A stretch of 64,000 bases of DNA from Haloarcula vallismortis ATCC 29715. GTDB taxonomy: Archaea > Halobacteriota > Halobacteria > Halobacteriales > Haloarculaceae. The stretch spans positions 372,001 through 436,000 of the forward strand of contig NZ_AOLQ01000069.1 in NCBI RefSeq assembly GCF_000337775.1, given 5' to 3'. The notes under the pieces were generated by a model. The model searched no databases and was not told the DNA's origin. It saw only the letters and a list, made by a program, of their open reading frames with translations. How positions within the stretch are numbered: position 1 is the first letter of the stretch; every line of letters begins with the position of its first letter. The position numbers and the translations under genes are program-made. Below are positions 61,371-64,000 of the stretch, in pieces.

Positions 61371-61497
61371 CTGGACCGTTAGCGTTTTGCGCACGCTTGC
61401 CTGATTCTGAGCCATGCAGCCACGTTGTTCCGTCGGTACTACTGAAGGGTGTCCATCGTGACGCACCGTTCGAGCGGGCGCGGCGGGGTGGATGTCG

Positions 61498-61818
61498 ATG
61501 GCTGACGACGAGTCCGGCTACGTCCACCGTCCAGACACGGAGCCACAGTCCGCAGACGTCCCATCTGCGGACAATGAGACGGGTACGGAAGCCACCGATG
61601 GGCCCGAGTTCGGGACGAGCGGCTGGATCCTCGTCGGGATGATCGGCGTGGCGTTCCTGCTCGTTCCCGGTGCAATCTTGCTCTTGCCGTCCGCACAGAA
61701 CATCATCAGTAGTTTCGGACTCACGCTCCGGGACGCCTACCTCACGCTCCCGCTCGTTCCGGCGTTCGTACTCGGTGCCTTGGCCGTGTGGTCCGCGGTT
61801 CGCTCACAATCGGAGTGA
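61498..61818 (+). CDS. Haloarchaeal two-span membrane protein (DUF7314-like)
   Basis: A 106-aa protein. The first 45 residues are acidic (MADDESGYVHRPDTEPQSADVPSADNE); two hydrophobic helices follow (WILVGMIGVAFLLVPGAILLL, LPLVPAFVLGALAVWSAV). It may use the ATG at 61492 instead, two residues longer. The family DUF7314 is suggested by pattern. It precedes the histidine-kinase gene by 42 bp. Confidence 0.72.
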   Translation: MADDESGYVHRPDTEPQSADVPSADNETGTEATDGPEFGTSGWILVGMIGVAFLLVPGAILLLPSAQNIISSFGLTLRDAYLTLPLVPAFVLGALAVWSAVRSQSE

Positions 61819-61860
61819 CCGAGAATAGTTATATCTGGAATACAATTGGTACGTTACTGA

Positions 61861-63600
61861 ATGGTCCTGTCGCCGCTTACTGTCGTTTTATTGTCGGGTG
61901 TCGTCGGTATGGGCGTCGCCTTTCTGGTGTGGCTCCACCGGGACCGACCGGGCGCGGGACCGCTGGCAGTGTTCGTCGTTGCGGCGAGCCTCTGGGCTGT
62001 TGCGTACGGTATCGAACTCGCTGTGCCGGGGCTGTCTACCATGGAGCGACTGGTTCAGGCGCAGCTGACCCTCTCGGTAATCATCCCCGTCGCGTGGCTC
62101 GTGACGGTTATCGAGTACACGGGACACCCACACTGGCTCACACAGCGCCGAACGGCGCTGTTGCTCGTCGAACCGGGGGTGTTTGTCACGCTCGTGTGGT
62201 CGAATCGCGCCCACGAACTCATCTGGTCCGGTCGCGGGACGCAGTACGTCTCGGCGTCGTCGGTAGCGCTCGCTCCCGCGTACGAACTCATGTACTGGGG
62301 ACACATGTCATATATACTGTTGTTAATCCTCGCTGGCGGTGTCCTCTTGTTGCGGATGCTGTTCCGGTCGAATCAGGTGTTTCAGGGTCAGGGGCTTGCA
62401 CTGCTACTCGCCATTGCCGTCCCCACGGTCATCCAGACGCTGTTCGTGCTCGATGTGTTGCCGCTTGTCTTCAACCCGACGAGCCTCGGGTACGTCGCGT
62501 CGGGGGCCGTCCTCTCAGTCGCAATCCTCCGTGGGCAACTGCTTGATGTGGCACCGGTGACTCGTGAACTTGGTCGGGAGGCCATTTTCACCGAAATGGA
62601 CGATATGGTCATCATCGTCGACGACGAGCGCCGCATCGTCGATATCAACGCGGCCGCCACGGCGCTGTTCGACGGTGACCAGAGTGCAGTTCTCGGTCGC
62701 TCGCTGCCGCAGACAGCACCGACACTCGCCGAGACGGTCCCCGGCCCCGGTGAACGCACGCAGACAGAGACGGCCCTCGAACACGGCGGTAGCGTCCGCT
62801 ACTACGACGTGCGCGCGATACCGCTGTACCGCGCGTACGGCGTTGTCTCGGGCCATCTCATCAGCCTCCGGGATATCACAGACCGGCGACAGCGCGAACA
62901 GCGGCTGGACGTGCTCAATCGCCTGCTCCGCCACGACATCCGAAACGAGATGAACGTCGTCAAGGGGAACGCGGACCTGCTCAGGGATACGGCCGACGCC
63001 GACGAACGCGAGCGACTCGACCGTATTATCAGCACAGTCGACGACATCGTCGACCGCAGCAACAAAATCGGCCGAGTCACCGAGGCGTTAGAGACCGAAC
63101 AGCACAACCCGATAGCGCTCCAGCAACTGGTGGAATCTGTCGTCAGCGATGCCCGGAACCGCCATCCCGAGTTGGCGATTACGCTCTCTTGTGAGGATGG
63201 GCTCTGGATACAGGGCGGTCCGTCGGTCCGCATCGCACTGGCGGAACTGGTCGAGAACGCTGTCGAACATCAGGCGACCGATGAGGGCTCGATTGCGGTC
63301 GAGATTACGGCGACACGGGCCGATGAGACGCCGGGCGTCCGTGTGACTGTTCACGATAACGGTCCCGGCATCACTGACCATGAGCGCGAGGTCATCCGCT
63401 CGGGGACCGAAACGCCGCTCAAGCACGGTTCCGGTGTCGGGCTCTGGCTCGTCAACTGGATTGTCCGGAACCTCGGCGGCCGGATGTCGTTCCCTGCTAC
63501 GGACGAGCCGGGAACGACTGTCGAGCTACAACTGCCGGCGGCTGAGCCCGCCCACGCGACGGACGAGCCACTGGCGGCCCGCAGCGAGAACGCCGACTGA
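61861..63600 (+). CDS. Histidine kinase with 7TM sensor, PAS and HATPase domains
   Basis: A 579-aa membrane kinase. Seven spans (residues 1-230), a PAS domain (about 240-350; DDMVIIVDDERRIVDINAAATALFDG), an H-box RLLRHDIRNEMNVVKGNADLL (about residue 360), and a complete HATPase: N-box LAELVENAVEHQ, G1 VHDNGPGI, G2 KHGSGVGLWLVNWIV. All catalytic motifs are canonical, unlike the kinase at 27114-28769, which shares the sensor type. No response regulator is nearby, so it is an orphan. Confidence 0.93.
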   Translation: MVLSPLTVVLLSGVVGMGVAFLVWLHRDRPGAGPLAVFVVAASLWAVAYGIELAVPGLSTMERLVQAQLTLSVIIPVAWLVTVIEYTGHPHWLTQRRTALLLVEPGVFVTLVWSNRAHELIWSGRGTQYVSASSVALAPAYELMYWGHMSYILLLILAGGVLLLRMLFRSNQVFQGQGLALLLAIAVPTVIQTLFVLDVLPLVFNPTSLGYVASGAVLSVAILRGQLLDVAPVTRELGREAIFTEMDDMVIIVDDERRIVDINAAATALFDGDQSAVLGRSLPQTAPTLAETVPGPGERTQTETALEHGGSVRYYDVRAIPLYRAYGVVSGHLISLRDITDRRQREQRLDVLNRLLRHDIRNEMNVVKGNADLLRDTADADERERLDRIISTVDDIVDRSNKIGRVTEALETEQHNPIALQQLVESVVSDARNRHPELAITLSCEDGLWIQGGPSVRIALAELVENAVEHQATDEGSIAVEITATRADETPGVRVTVHDNGPGITDHEREVIRSGTETPLKHGSGVGLWLVNWIVRNLGGRMSFPATDEPGTTVELQLPAAEPAHATDEPLAARSENAD

Positions 63601-63609
63601 TCGCAACTG

Positions 63610-64000
63610 TTACCACTCGATTTCGGCCCTGTCACGCCAGAATCGCCCGCTCGGCGCGTCGGGCCGGAAACGAGTGAGCCAGACTGGTGTCTCGGCTCCT
63701 TTCTCTGGCGTTCGCGGGGCGCTCCCCTCGGTCATGTCCGTCTGAACGTAGCCCGGACACACCGAGTTGGCGATGAGACCGTCGGTCGCGTACTCGCCGT
63801 CGAGGTACTTCGTCAGCCCGTTTACGCCGGTCTTCGAGATGCGGTAGGCCGGCGTACCGCCTGACTGGCTCTCGGTAATCGCTCCTAGCCCGGAAGACAT
63901 GGTGACGACGCGGCCGCCCTCCTCTGTAAGCAACAGCGGGAGGGCGTACTTGGTCATGAGAACCGCCCCCCGGAGGTTCGTATCGAGGGTGTGGTCGATA
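63610..64000 (-). CDS. Short-chain dehydrogenase/reductase, C-terminal part (cut by window edge)
   Basis: The visible 130 codons encode the second half of an SDR protein: DTNLRGAVLMTKYALPLL, VVTMSSGLGAITESQSGGTPAYRISKTGVNGLTKYLDGEYA with the catalytic Tyr-x-x-x-Lys (YRISK), and NSVCPGYVQTDMTEGSAPRTPEKGAETPVWL. The N-terminal nucleotide-binding TGxxxGxG part is beyond position 64000, so the cofactor cannot be read. It converges on the histidine kinase gene. Confidence 0.92.
   Translation of the reverse strand, partial: IDHTLDTNLRGAVLMTKYALPLLLTEEGGRVVTMSSGLGAITESQSGGTPAYRISKTGVNGLTKYLDGEYATDGLIANSVCPGYVQTDMTEGSAPRTPEKGAETPVWLTRFRPDAPSGRFWRDRAEIEW

Overview
The window is 64 kb of a haloarchaeal main chromosome, most likely Haloarcula or a close relative. 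The evidence is high GC with strongly acidic proteins, ATGA and TGATG gene overlaps, many leaderless genes with a TATA element about 25-30 bp upstream of the ATG, Tat signal peptides and archaeal lipoboxes, and archaea-type genes: class I HMG-CoA reductase for isoprenoid lipids, GatD, a split GMP synthase, SAMP1, bacterio-opsin-activator-type HTH and NhaC. I see no complete tRNA or rRNA gene, no CRISPR array, no IS element and no replication origin. Most of the window is ordinary core chromosome.

Layout. 1-2.7 kb: nadA-nadB-nadC operon (minus) for NAD synthesis. 3-10 kb: YtcJ-type amidohydrolase, HMG-CoA reductase, small membrane and zinc-ribbon proteins, a cupin, a lipoprotein and isocitrate dehydrogenase, which has an unusual 3' end. 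10-19 kb: isoaspartyl peptidase, methionine aminopeptidase, HIT protein, solitary Rieske protein, CDF transporter, tRNA methylthiotransferase, deoxyribose-phosphate aldolase and DUF63 protein. 19-27 kb: uridine phosphorylase, then a membrane-signalling block (HPP-UspA fusion, RCK potassium channel, an overlapping pair of same-architecture membrane proteins with TrkA_C-like ends) and SAMP1. 27-35 kb: orphan histidine kinase, acetyltransferase, gatD, NhaC antiporter, ArsR regulator. 35-42 kb: Ser/Asp-repeat secreted protein, DUF1405 and DUF5802 proteins, an HTH regulator, a Vms1-like ribosome-rescue gene broken by an in-frame TAG, and the DgcN-DgcA pair. 42-52 kb: one-Cys peroxiredoxin beside a glutamate-cysteine-ligase-like protein, gamma carbonic anhydrase homologue, UspA, thrS, NUDIX, lipid kinase and PspA. 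52-64 kb: CTP synthase - GMP synthase B - small Rossmann-like protein operon, metallo-hydrolase, aldo/keto reductase, PLAT-like protein, Tat-exported beta-propeller, MoaB-like protein with a long acidic leader, a canonical orphan histidine kinase, and an SDR cut by the window edge.

Points most worth following: the broken Vms1-like gene; the triple-hairpin, in-frame duplicated 3' end of icd; the paralogous TrkA_C membrane pair; a histidine kinase lacking its N-box Asn; the tandem 55-bp hairpin repeats; an orphan tRNA T-arm; a long leader with a perfect hairpin before the PLAT gene; and a gene remnant after the NUDIX gene. I did not see a clearly new defence or mobile system.
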